Positions 45,863 through 56,900 of a stretch of 64,000 nucleotides of DNA are shown here, piece after piece. The notes beneath the pieces are model-generated. The model worked only from the letters and a program-made list of their open reading frames with translations, made no database searches and had not been told where the DNA came from. A program made the translations under genes and the position numbers. The DNA is from Vicia villosa (Eukaryota; Streptophyta; Magnoliopsida; Fabales; Fabaceae), in the NCBI RefSeq assembly GCF_029867415.1, contig NW_026706262.1, positions 169,045-233,044 of the forward strand, written 5' to 3'. How positions within the stretch are numbered: position 1 is the first letter of the stretch; every line of letters begins with the position of its first letter.

Positions 45863-47007
45863 GTGTTACTATAATCTAAAGATTCTAGTCGAAATCTTTG
45901 AGGTAACATATATCAGCAACAGCCACATCCTGTAAGTTTGATAAATTATACAATAAAGAAAATTTCTCCTTGAAACAAATATCCTCCAATCAGACAGAAT
46001 GTCAAAAAGATGTGGTATATCCATTTTCTATATGAAATTTAAAGTTCTTGGAGAAAATATTCTCCTGAAAATTCTTATTAAGGATGCAATGTCCATCCAC
46101 CAAGAAGATTTGCAAATCCTCTTATTTTGTAATCCATCGAAATTCACAACCTGCAAATTAATATTCCTGTAACGAGCCTTCAAAATGTTGTACCACAAAG
46201 CTTCTGATTCACCTAAAATCCTCCACCTCCATTTATGAAGAAGATACAAATTAAAATCTTGAATCCTTCTTAACCCGAGACCACCTTTGTCAATGGGAGG
46301 ACAAACATCCTTCCAACTCACCCTATGAAGCTTTCTACAATCCTCTGAACCTCCTCAAAGAAAATTACTTTGTAACTTGGTAATCTCTTTAATAATTTTC
46401 ACTGGGTCTTTGTAAATGGAAATCATAAAGATTGAAAGACTATACAACACTGATTTAAGAAGATTTATTCTACCTCCCATACTTAGCAAATGCCCCTTCA
46501 ACTTGAAAGTTGATTCTCCATCTTATTTAAGAGCAAATTCCATGTCGAGATCCTTCATTGATTAAACCCAATAGGAATTCTGAGAAAAATGAACTCTTTT
46601 TCCTCCTTCCTGTATGAAAGAAAACAAGTCACAACTTCCATAAAATTAGAATTAATGTTGATTCCAATTATCTTGCTTTTGTGATAATTTATCCCTAACC
46701 CCGACTCAGCTCCAAACCCCTAAATACTGCCTTGATATACCAAATTTGTTTCCAACTACCATCTTCCACCAACAAAGTGTCATTTTTAAATTAAAGGATT
46801 GCGATAAATCATTTACCGTTTACATTAAAACCCACATAATCTACATTCTACATGATCTCACTAACCATACCCTTTAATCCTTCTGCCACAAGAACGAAAA
46901 CAACAGGTGAAAGAGGGTCACCTTGACTCAAACCCCTCTTAACCATAAACTCCTTCGTAGGACTACCATTTACCAACACGTGCATTTTGCTATAAAAAAA
47001 TCATAGC
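45863..47007 (-). pseudogene. LINE reverse transcriptase part, degenerate (segment 3)
   Basis: On the minus strand, from right to left: VNGSPTKEFMVKRGLSQGDP and PLSPVVFVLVAEGL (46995-46870), the RT palm motif of plant L1-like LINEs. Then NDTLLVEDGSWKQIW (about 46790-46740, where the family has a DD pair) and, at 46321-46028, MSWKDVCPPIDKGGLGLR with NLYLLHKWRWR. Several frameshifts and stops. The 5' part of the LINE is missing because the Ogre inserted at 47008; it should resume beyond the Ogre, outside the window. Confidence 0.85.
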
Positions 47008-47541
47008 TGTTATACCCCAAAATTTGCCTGCATCATTTTAAGAAAACTCCAATCTGAAAATTAAGAGTCTCATATAATCATGGATTTTTATTTCAACAAA
47101 TATCCTGACATATGAAATACTTAGTTTTTAGAATTTTTCTTATACAGTAATTTGGCTTGCAGTTGAATTTATTCTTACGCAAACGCCAAATACTGTTTAT
47201 TACTTCACACATGCTATTTATTTATTTACAGATAAATAGTACTGACACAATTGGTACAGAGTTAAATCTTTTTGCAGGCGCAGAATCAGGAAACTCAGAC
47301 TGTACTGGTAACAAGTAGATTATTATTATCTTTTGTTTCCCACTAATTTTTGTACTATATTCCATTATTTTCAAAAATCTTTTCAAATCTCTTTTTCAAA
47401 AATCAAATCCTAACATTATTCTCCACATCTCTCTTTTTCCCAACACTATCATACACTTTCTTTCAAATCTTATTTCCACTCAAATTTTCCTTTTGTACGG
47501 AATCACATCATTCCCCAACGTCTCTATCCTTCTTTCCATTC

Positions 47542-47549
47542 TATAAATA
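47542..47549 (+). promoter_or_regulatory. TATA box ahead of the LTR small ORF
   Basis: TATAAATA in TTCTATAAATACCTCCC. About 100 bp of C/T/A-rich leader leads to the ATG at 47643, the layout of a plant RNA polymerase II promoter and 5' UTR. Confidence 0.55.
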
Positions 47550-47642
47550 CCTCCCATTTTCTTCCATAAAATCTCACATCAAATTCTAATTCATCTCTCA
47601 AATTTCCACTTCATAATCCATCCTTTCTTCTTCCCCGACAAA

Positions 47643-47810
47643 ATGGCGAAGCGGTGGGAAACGTGTTTTCTTATGGTCATCACCATTGCTACGGTGATCA
47701 TGTCTTTCTTCTGTCTACATAGCCCGGAACACTGTGGACCTGGGATGCTTATGCTCCCAATCATCTACATGTTACTATTTGTAGCATGGGTTATCAATCG
47801 TCATTCTTAA
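47643..47810 (+). CDS. 55-codon ORF in the Ogre LTR, two predicted membrane segments
   Basis: ATG 47643, stop TAA 47808-47810. The start context AAAATGG (A at -3, G at +4) is strong. The protein starts MAKRWET. It has a hydrophobic stretch at residues 8-24 (CFLMVITIATVIMSFFC), a short loop with two Cys, His and Pro (LHSPEHCGPG), a second hydrophobic stretch at residues 35-51 (MLMLPIIYMLLFVAWVI) and the tail NRHS. That is a likely membrane hairpin with a basic N-terminus. I recognise no family. A TATA box lies 101 bp upstream. It sits in a 718-bp block absent from the sister LTR. It could be chance, but composition, start context and promoter layout together argue for a real small gene. Confidence 0.45.
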   Translation: MAKRWETCFLMVITIATVIMSFFCLHSPEHCGPGMLMLPIIYMLLFVAWVINRHS

Positions 47811-49422
47811 AATTTGCCGTATTTCTTATTTCTTAAATGTATCGTTTATTCGTCGTACTGTTCAATATAGTATGTAATATTTGTACTGTCAGTATTAAAT
47901 GTTGTACTATTTGTCATAATATTACTTAATTACTCAGATAATATTTTATGTGTTTTCTGCCAGTCAAATATTTATTTTTCTGTGCATTAAATGATTTTCA
48001 GGGTTATTATCGGTAATTTTGCCCGCATACAGTAAATATTAGTTATTTATTATGTCTGTGTTTTTCTAACAAGTCATGTAAATAAACTTTCATTTTTCAC
48101 ATAAAACATAAAACAAAAACAACAAAAAAGAAAATTAACTTTGACTGTTGATTTTTCACTCTAACTGCTACATCAATACCTGGACAGTCAGTCGACAGCC
48201 AAACTGCTGGCAGTACAATTCTCAGTGTTTTGTACCATCAATCAAATCAATCTTTCACAATTCAAAATTCCAAGATTTTTGTTCTAGAAGTCTTATGAAT
48301 ATCACGCGATTAGCAGAGACTCAACACTGCACAAAAATCAGGTACGCTTAACTGTCTCCTACATAAACAGTCCCTGACTAGGGTTTTCTTGTTTTTACAG
48401 GAGAAACAAGTTTTGAGAGCTCAAATGGATTTCATACACATCCATATATCTTAAAGTACCATCATACAAATTTTCAAACTTCAATTCACTCAGACGCACC
48501 GTCAGCAGCTCAAACAGTCAACAGACGACCCGTTTGACCAAAAAGTCAACAGACAGTCAAAAATGAAATTTTTTGTCAAAGTCCATATTTTGTCAAAGGA
48601 TTCATCATTTGATCATTGGATGATCATAATTCATCAAGGAAAGATCAAAAATCAACAAAACCCTAAGATTCAAAATTAAGGTTTTTGCCTGAAAAGTCAA
48701 CTCAACTTTGACTGATCATAACTCTCTCATCCTTCATCCAAAAAATTCAAACCAAAGCTTATTTTGAAGGAAATTCAATTATATTTCAAATTCCATTGAT
48801 ACCATGGTCATTGGATTCACCATTTGAAAAATATGATCAAAGACATTACAGGTCATTTTCAAAGTCAACAAAAAGTCACTTTTTTCAAAAGGACACACAA
48901 GGAGCATCAAAAATCATTTTGACATGAGACCAAAGGCATTGGTTAGAGGACTCTTTGAGGTTTCCAAAAAGTGCAAGATCTCCTTCATATGACAAAAATT
49001 GAGGGATTTACACCTTGTTGAAGTTGGCTAAATTTTGGAAAATGCATAAAATCAACATTGCTCAAAAATGCATTTTTTCCAAATGGGGCCAAGTTTTCAT
49101 GGTTCAAACATGTATGCCATGTTATTATGGGCCTCCCACGACCAAGACTAAGCCCATAACATTTTTTATCCATTTTTGGCATAATTTTATCTTATTTTAA
49201 GATTAAATTAAAAGGAAAATGGATGGATAATGGTTAGCTTAATTTCCAAGCATGACTCACCCAAGGAATCTTCATCTTTCTGCAGAGAATTGAAGAGCAA
49301 GGCAGGTGTATTGAAGACAAGAAGACTTGGTCAATAATTCAAAGCTTTTTAATATAAAAAATTCAAGAATTCCACAAAGGCAACTAGATGCTTCTTAGCT
49401 TCAATTCTAAGCACTCAATGGT

Positions 49423-49430
49423 TATATATA
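49423..49430 (+). promoter_or_regulatory. Main Ogre LTR TATA box (candidate)
   Basis: TATATATA in GGTTATATATAGACTAGC. The aligned position in the inverted LTR is TATAAATA (minus strand, 61778-61785), and the downstream sequence 'agttcag..aacaaag.gag' is conserved between both. That makes this the likely U3/R promoter. Confidence 0.55.
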
Positions 49431-51576
49431 GACTAGCATGCTTCAGTAACAAAGAGAGGACGAATTCAGTAGCATTCATAAGCACATAGCACTCTTGTAA
49501 CAACTTGTAATTTTCAAAGAAACTTGAAATTCGAATTTTAAGTTTCAGTCAATTTCAATACAAAATAAACATTCAAACATCATCTCTGAGCTTCACTGAA
49601 ACAATTCCAATCATCTCCAAGTCTTAAACCTCATTGAATCGAGCTATATAGGCCACGGTTTGTTCAAACTAAAACCAACTTATATCTCATAACACACGCA
49701 TATTTAACAAGATGTAGATGCATAATTGTGTTTGGTTTGAAGCTCTGGTCGTTTCTGGAGCTTCAATTGGATTTTAATGGCTGTTTGTAGCATATACCAT
49801 TTTAGGGTTTTCTTAGCTCAAAATTAGGGTTCTTCATTAGGGCCAAAATTAAAGAAAATTAAGGACATGGTTACATTCAGTGGAACAAGACGAGTTGAAT
49901 GGTACCATCGCGCCTAATTTATATGCCTGTTTACCCCTATTCGTTATTTTGCAGAATTAGGGTTCATCAATTATAGCGCTTTTGCATAAAAGCGCTGTTG
50001 AAAGTGGCGTCTGGAGGTTGAAGATGATGCGTGTCCTCCTCCTATTGGCTGGCACGCGCGCGCAGTTTTTTTAAATTTCCCACTAATCCAGTGTTTTGCA
50101 GGTACACTGAGTGCCATGCGCCTCAAAATCAGAACCATCTGATCCACTATCCATCCAATCCAACGCGACAGATCATGCAGCTGCATCATGTTCCTTCATT
50201 CAATTTCCACATCTGATCAGTATCCTTTTATTTTTTATTTCCATTTTAATTTCTTTGCAAAATTAATTAAAAATAGTTTAAAAAATCCAAAAAATACACA
50301 AAAAATAATTTTAGACTTCTAAAATAATATATTATTTTCTGAAATAAAAATATTTTATTTTCCTTCAAAATTTCAATATTTTGTATAATTAATTAGTATA
50401 TATTTATATATTTGCTTTTTAATTATTCTAACCAATCAAAAAATCATAAAAAAAATTGTTCTTTATGTTAAATATTGTTTATATATTATAAACTAATTTT
50501 GTACATATTTTGAATAATTTTCTCTTTAAGTTTTAATTATTTGTATAATTATTTGCATAATTATGTTTAAATTAACTTAAATCAATTCCAAAAATTCCAA
50601 AAAATTAGTTTTGTTTTAAAATTAATTGACAAATATTTTGTACATATTTTAAACTTAATTTCTAGGTTTAAATCTATTTTCATCTTTTTTTCTTCATTTT
50701 AATTTAATTAATCATGCATTAATTATAATTAAAATCAATCATAAAAAATCCAAAAACATGCCTTTTATTTTTCTTGCAATTTAAATTCCTAGATAAATGT
50801 ATAGGATGTCAAATTCATGTAAATAGGCTAGTTTACATTTCCTGCACAATCGATGTAATAGCGTAGATTTACTTTCCGCACTTTACATTTCCGCATTTTA
50901 ATTTCCAGCAAATATAAACTGCGTGTATGTCAAAGATAAAATTGAACCGTTAGATCACTAACTTCAAAGATAAAATATCTGAATCCAATCACAATCACAC
51001 TTGCACCTCTTAAGGTAATCCCTTCACATTCTTTTCAAAATCAAAGTCAAAATTCCACTGTTACGAGTACAAAATCGAACCTTTTGTTTGTATCCGGTGA
51101 AAGGATAGATTTTTAAAGGAAATAAGGATAAAGACCTTACAACTCAGGGTAGACCTCCTAGTTTGCTTGCTCAAATCAAAACAAACAAAATTCTCATACA
51201 CTGTTGTTTTTTCAAAACTTTCCAAAAAAGACAATACTTTGTATACATCCAAACACGGATTATTACAAAGTTAACGTTCTTTTCAAAAACATCTTTCGAA
51301 AGATAAACAAGCATTTTGTATACATCCACACACGGATCATTACAAAATTAAATTTACAAAAGTATTTGAAACCACATATGAGCATTCTAAAGCAATTGAA
51401 AAGTGATCGAAAAACAAGTGAGCTAAGCAAACTTAAGAGCCCATGGATAACCATGGATACAAAGGGTGCTAACACCTTCCCTTTGTATAACCTACCCCCT
51501 TACCCAGAATTTCTTAAAGGTCTTTTTTCTGTTTCTTTTATAAACCTTTCCTTAATTGGATAAAATAAAAGGTCGG

Positions 51577-51612
51577 TGGCGACTCTGTGAATTTTCAAAA
51601 TGCGAAAGCATT
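51577..51612 (+). promoter_or_regulatory. U5 block: PBS-like sequence and GAAA hairpin
   Basis: TGGCGACTCTG (51577-51587) repeats the first 11 bases of the primer binding site. It is followed by AATGC-GAAA-GCATT (51599-51612), a perfect 5-bp stem with a GNRA tetraloop. Both are conserved in the inverted LTR (59573-59609). Confidence 0.75.
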
Positions 51613-51692
51613 AAGCGATAAAAAAGAGTCAGTTCACGTATCTCTCCCGAACAGAGGTATGGCCCGGATTAAAAAACGGAGGTCCACAGAAT

Positions 51693-51710
51693 TGGCGACT
51701 CTGCTGGGGA
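51693..51710 (+). other. Ogre primer binding site (tRNA-Arg type)
   Basis: TGGCGACTCTGCTGGGGA starting four bases after the LTR end. This is the Ogre/Tat signature. Confidence 0.92.
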
Positions 51711-52367
51711 GATACTTTCAAAAACAAAATGTTTTCAAAAAGGGGTTACCTTAAGAGAATAGATCACTTCGATGTTTTCAATTGATTGACTTGATTGCTC
51801 TATTTTTCAAAGGTTTGTTTGGGTATTTTGCTTGTGTGAAAGATTCTAACCCGAATCTCGAGATACCTTAAGTATATGACAATAGACCAAGGAAACTGTA
51901 CGGCATGTACCGATACGGTTGATCTGGTAGTCATCATTAGTGCGATACTTTGGTTTATACTGATGTCCCTTGAAAACGATCAAGGAGTATATTAGGCTTC
52001 CGAAATGTCATTAAACACTAATTTGTCTTAGAACCTTTTTAGTTGAACTTGACTTGTGGCCTTTTAAGTGGCTAGCTTTGAAATTGATCGAAGTTAGTTA
52101 TCCTCGAGGAATATTTTGATCGGCCGCTCGAGCGCCGTTTTGAGATGTTACTTCCAAGGATCATAGAACCCGAATACTATTCTAGGACAGGTTTTAACCA
52201 ACTCAAATTCATTAGGGAGGGTATCACCTATCAGCTCCATGCAAGCCTTTAAACCTAAGGCTATTGTTTGATTTGTTTTTGTGTGCCACATGTTTGCATC
52301 ATAAGCATATCATTTTTTGCACCAGACACTTCAAGGATCAAAGAGTTTACCTTTGTTTTTGCAGGTA
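51711..52367 (+). other. Ogre leader between PBS and ORF1
   Basis: Non-coding. TTGTTTTTGCAG at 52353-52364 directly before ORF1 resembles a 3' splice site, but no donor has been identified. Confidence 0.5.
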
Positions 52368-53711
52368 ATGGCTCCCGCCACCAAAGATTACATCCGAATC
52401 AACATCTCAACGATACCATCTGAACTAAAAGACTTAGTGTCAGAATTCCCCAGGAATGTTCAATTCACTGAAAGGCATGGTCACCTACTCCATTTGGTTA
52501 CCTCAAAATTTGAAGAAGACATGATACGGGTCCTGCTCCAGTTCTTTGACCCTGAACATCATTGCTTTACCTTTCCTGATTACCAGTTGGTACCCACTTT
52601 GGAAGAATTCTCTGAACTAATGGGATTGCCTGTTCGAAATCAATTACCTTTCACTGGTTTAGAAAGGATTCCAAAGCCTGAAGTCATTGCTGCTGCTTTA
52701 CATCTGCGGAAATTAGAAATCGAGTCCAATTGGGAAACAAAGAGTGGAGTTAAGGGTTTGCTTGCCAAGTTCTTGTTGGAAAAGGCTCGACTACTGCTAG
52801 AAAACAAAAGTTATCCAGCTTTTGAGGAAGTTATGGCACTTTTGATCTACGGGTTGGTTTTATTCCCTAATCCCGACCAGTTCATAAGTGTACACATCAT
52901 CAACCTTTTCCTAATCCGTAACCCGGTACCAACCTTGCTGGGAGACATTCTACATTCTCTACACACTCGTACCATGAAGAAACGAGGAACTCTCATGTGC
53001 TGTATACCACTACTGGCTAGGTGGTTTACATTTCATCTTCCCCGATCAGTGTTGAGAAATGAACAAAGAATGCAATGGTCTCGCAGAATTATGTCTTTGT
53101 CTCATTCAGATATCCGATGGAACAACTTCTTTCAAAGAGACATTACTATCATTGATCATTGTGGAGAGTACCCTAATGTGCCACTCCTTGGCATCAAAGG
53201 AGGCATCACTTACAATCCCTCTTTAGATCTACGCCAATTCGGATATGCAAGGAGCAACGGTCCTCATGACATGATTATCCATGGCATTGTGTTTGATTAC
53301 GAGAATGATTCTCATAGACACCGACGAAGGTTCATACGGGCATGGGACAGTGTCTATAGAATAGAAAGCAAAACTTTGGGGCAATGGAATTCTATTCCTA
53401 TGGAACCCTACCTCAGATGGGTCCGCACTCATGCTCAGAAACTCCTTATGCCATATCCTGCTGTTCTACCTGTGACTATTGAACCAGAGGTCGAAGGATA
53501 TGAACCTCAAGTTATTCTACACCCGGACATGCCAACTGACCTAGAAGAGTTGCAAAAATCTTGGGTTCAACTCAAAGAGGAAAGAGATACCTTCAAATCA
53601 TACTGTTAAGACTATGAGAGAAGGATATTGGAGCTCACCGGACAGCTTCAAGAAGAACAACAGATCAACACATTCCTGGGGGCAAAGAGAAAGCGTCCAC
53701 GGGAGACCTGA
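52368..53711 (+). pseudogene. Ogre ORF1 (plant-mobile-domain-like), one premature stop
   Basis: Start chosen at 52368 (MAPATKDYIRINI; GTAATGG context) because it follows the splice-like TTTTTGCAG; an in-frame upstream ATG exists at 52317. It has a HGHLLHLVTSKFEEDMIRVL block and FTFPDYQLVPTLEEFSELMG (about residues 65-85), the pattern of plant-mobile-domain/DUF7745-like proteins that form the extra first ORF of Ogre. Then LLARWFTFHLPRSV and WNNFFQRDITIIDHCGEY. A TAA at 53607-53609 stops it after 413 codons. The same frame continues 33 codons to TGA 53709-53711 through a coiled-coil-like stretch to a basic GAKRKRPRET end (possible nuclear localisation signal). Function in the element is unknown. 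Confidence 0.85.
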
Positions 53712-53969
53712 AGGATCATTTATTTTATTTCTGTCTTGTAAGCCCAAATGAGGCAAAGAAAAAAAGAAGCAAAAAAAAAAAAGAGAAATAAATTGATTAA
53801 CTAACGTTTGTTTCTTCTTTAACAAATCTAAACTCTAAGATCCTTGAAACATTGCACACACATTTCACTTCATGCATTGCATATACATTGCATTCATATA
53901 CATTTCACATACATTTCATACATTGCATACACATGGCATCCAGTCATACACATTGCATAACAGGTTCAC
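53712..53969 (+). other. Spacer between ORF1 and gag-pro
   Basis: Non-coding. It has an A-rich stretch at 53755-53790 and repeated 'catacacattgcat' phrases (53855-53960, about 17-20 bp apart). Confidence 0.55.
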
Positions 53970-56900
53970 ATGACGGATTTCTCATCTTCTCGCTGTTTAT
54001 TTCAGTCAGAAAAGATGGAATCTGAAATGAGCATCAAGAATCTCGAAGCACAGAATGCCCAAGTTCAAGTGGCAAGTCTGGAACTGGCAAAGGGGCAGCA
54101 AGAACTGAAAGCCCTGATAATCAAGAAGAAAAAGAAGCCCAAAGGATCTGTAGGCTTGAGTCACCTGAAAAGGAAGATCAAAATCCCAGTCAAAAAGTTC
54201 AAAAAGCCACCGATCCCTGAAACAGTCGGTGATGATGAACAAGAAGACAATCAAAGCAACCAGGGTTCTGCTAAACCCTCTCTCTCTTCAAATGAAGAAA
54301 ATGATCATTCTGGGGACGAACCGGATGATGAAAAATACCAACAGCTGGAAGACCGTATGAAAGCTATGGAGATACAAAAAATACCTGGCTTAGATTTCAA
54401 TGATCTAGGGCTCATCTCGGATGTTGTTATCCCTCCAAAATTCAAAGTTCCTGTCTTTGCAAAATATGATGGGGTTTCTTGCCCGAAACTACATCTGAGA
54501 TCCTATGTGAGGAAGATACAACCTCATACAACAGATGACAAATTGTGGATTCACTTCTTCCAAGAAAGTCTGTCGGGTACACAACTCGAGTGGTACTACC
54601 AGCTGGAAAATACTAAGGTTCATACTTGGGAAGAATTAGCTGCTGCTTTTTACAAACAGTACCAATACAATGCTGATCTTGCACCAACCCGTACTCAACT
54701 AAGGGGCATGTCTATGGGACCAAAAGAAAGTTTCAAAGGATATGCACAAAAGTGGAGAGATATGGCTGGAAGGGTTCAACCACCCTTATCTGATCGCGAA
54801 CTAGTTGACATGTTCATGGGCACTTTAACTGGCCCTTTCTATAGCCATTTGCTGGGAAGCTCATCATCAGGTTTCACTGACCTGATATTGACCGGAGAAC
54901 GTGTCGAAAGTGGCATTCAAAATGGAAAAATTCAAATAGGTTCCTCCTCTGGTACTACAAAAAGGCCCATCAGCGGGAGAAATGAGGTCAATGCAACACA
55001 AATTCAGAAAAGTCGCAAAAGTGAGCAGCATCAATCTGTAGGGGCAGTTCTGATCTCCACATCTGCACCTCAAAAAGATCAACAGCCAAAATATACGCAT
55101 CGACCAGATGCACCAAGAAGAAATTTCACCAGAATCAACATGCCAATCTCTCAGGCATTGCAGCACTTGCTAAAAGCAGATCTGATCACATTAAAAGGTC
55201 CTCCAAAGAATGTCAACACTTCCTCTCCGAATTATCGCCCTGATGCAACATGTGCCTATCACTCAAACTGTCCAGGACATGACGCAGATCACTGCTGGGC
55301 CCTGAAAAATAAAATACAAGATATGATAGATGCTGGTGAAATTGAGTTCGATCCTCCAGAAACTCCAAATGTCATCACTGCACCTATGCCAAAGCATGAC
55401 AAAACTGTTAACGCTATCCTGGACACTGTTTACATCTATGATGTGAACGAATTATCAACTCCACTCTGCGAAGTCAAAGGAAAGCTAATCCGAGCTGGTT
55501 ACTTCCCAGGATGTGACCCCGACTGCTTTTACTGCTCCTGCCTGCCCAATGGTTGTGAAAATCTGAGGATGGGAATTCAAAAATGGATGGATCGCCGTAT
55601 CATTATGTTTGAGAGGCTCCCTTCTATGGACGTGCTGTGCGAAGTCTTTGCAAACAGGATGAGAATAGAGGATGCCTCAGTAATCTCCAGCTTACCATTC
55701 AAAATCTCTACCAAGGCTACGTTCAAAATTTCTGCTACACTCAAAGTGGCATCAGTAGTCATTGCTAGTCCAACTCCATTTCCATACTCCTCAGACAAAG
55801 CTGTCCCATGGGGATATGACACTAATGTTTATGTTCATGGAGTTAAGCAGGGTACCTCGACCGAAGAGACCGCAAAGTTAACTACTCCAACTGTGGGTAA
55901 TATTGTGGGTACCAGCAAGATCACGAGAAGCGGAAGAATCTTTTCACCAGAAATTTCTCCAAATGTTGCTGCTGGTCCAGTCCGAGTCCCAGTTCCTAAT
56001 CAAAATGTCGACACTCGAGGCAAAGAGCCACAAGTTGAACAAGTTCAAACCCCGGTGGAGATCACTGCTGAGGATCCATCAAAGCAAGAAATGGAGGAAA
56101 TATTGAAAATCATCTGCAAGAGTGATTACAATATTGTTGAGCAACTAGGGCACACTGCTTCAAAAATCTCAATGCTATCTTTGCTAAAATATTCAGAAGC
56201 TCATGCCAAAGCTCTGATGAAGTTCCTGAAAGCTGCGCATGTGCCTCAAGAGATCTCAGTCGACCAATTTGAGAATTGTGTTGCCAATCTAACCGTGAGC
56301 AATGGTCTCGGTTTCTCTGATGTGGATCTAACCCCTGCTGGAAAAAATCACAACAAAGCCTTACATATCTCCATTGAATGTAATGGCACCACTCTATCTC
56401 ATGTGCTAGTAGATAACGGTTCTTCTCTGAACGTGTTACCGAAAACAGTACTAGAAAAGCTTGACTTCGAAGGAATTATGTTACAGCCAAGTGATGTTGT
56501 GGTAAGAGCCTTTGACGGGTCAACCAGAACGGTATACGGAAAAGTGAATCTCCCAATCAGAGTGGGTTCTCAAATCTTTGATTCTATCTTTTACGTAATG
56601 GAAATTCACCCAGCCTACTCCTGTTTACTTGGACGCCCTTAGATACATGGGGCAAACGCTGTAACTTCTACCCTGCATCAGAAGTTAAAATATCCAGTAA
56701 AAGGAAAGATTGTCACAGTCTATGGCGAAGAGGAATATGTGGTTAGTCACCTAAGCAATTCCAAATATGTTGAGTTGGAGGACGAATTCATCGAAAATCC
56801 ATACCAATCATTTGAGGTGGTCTCTCCAGATGTCTCTACCACCAAGCATATTCCTGCTACTCCAACTACAACTATGGTTTCTCTCAAAGATGCCAAAGCC

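Larger units (their letters stand above)
47008..51688 (+). mobile_element. Ogre 5' LTR (4681 bp)
   Basis: Begins TGTTATACCCCAAAATTTGCC and ends GGAGGTCCACA. Its reverse complement is found at 59494-63491, which fixes both ends. It holds an early TATA box and small ORF (47542-47810), a second, conserved TATA at 49423-49430, many TTGACC/GTCAA runs (48480-49000), an AT-rich block (50220-50800), a GNRA-type hairpin (51599-51612) and a copy of the PBS core (51577-51587). LTRs of 4-6 kb are usual for Ogre. Confidence 0.95.
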
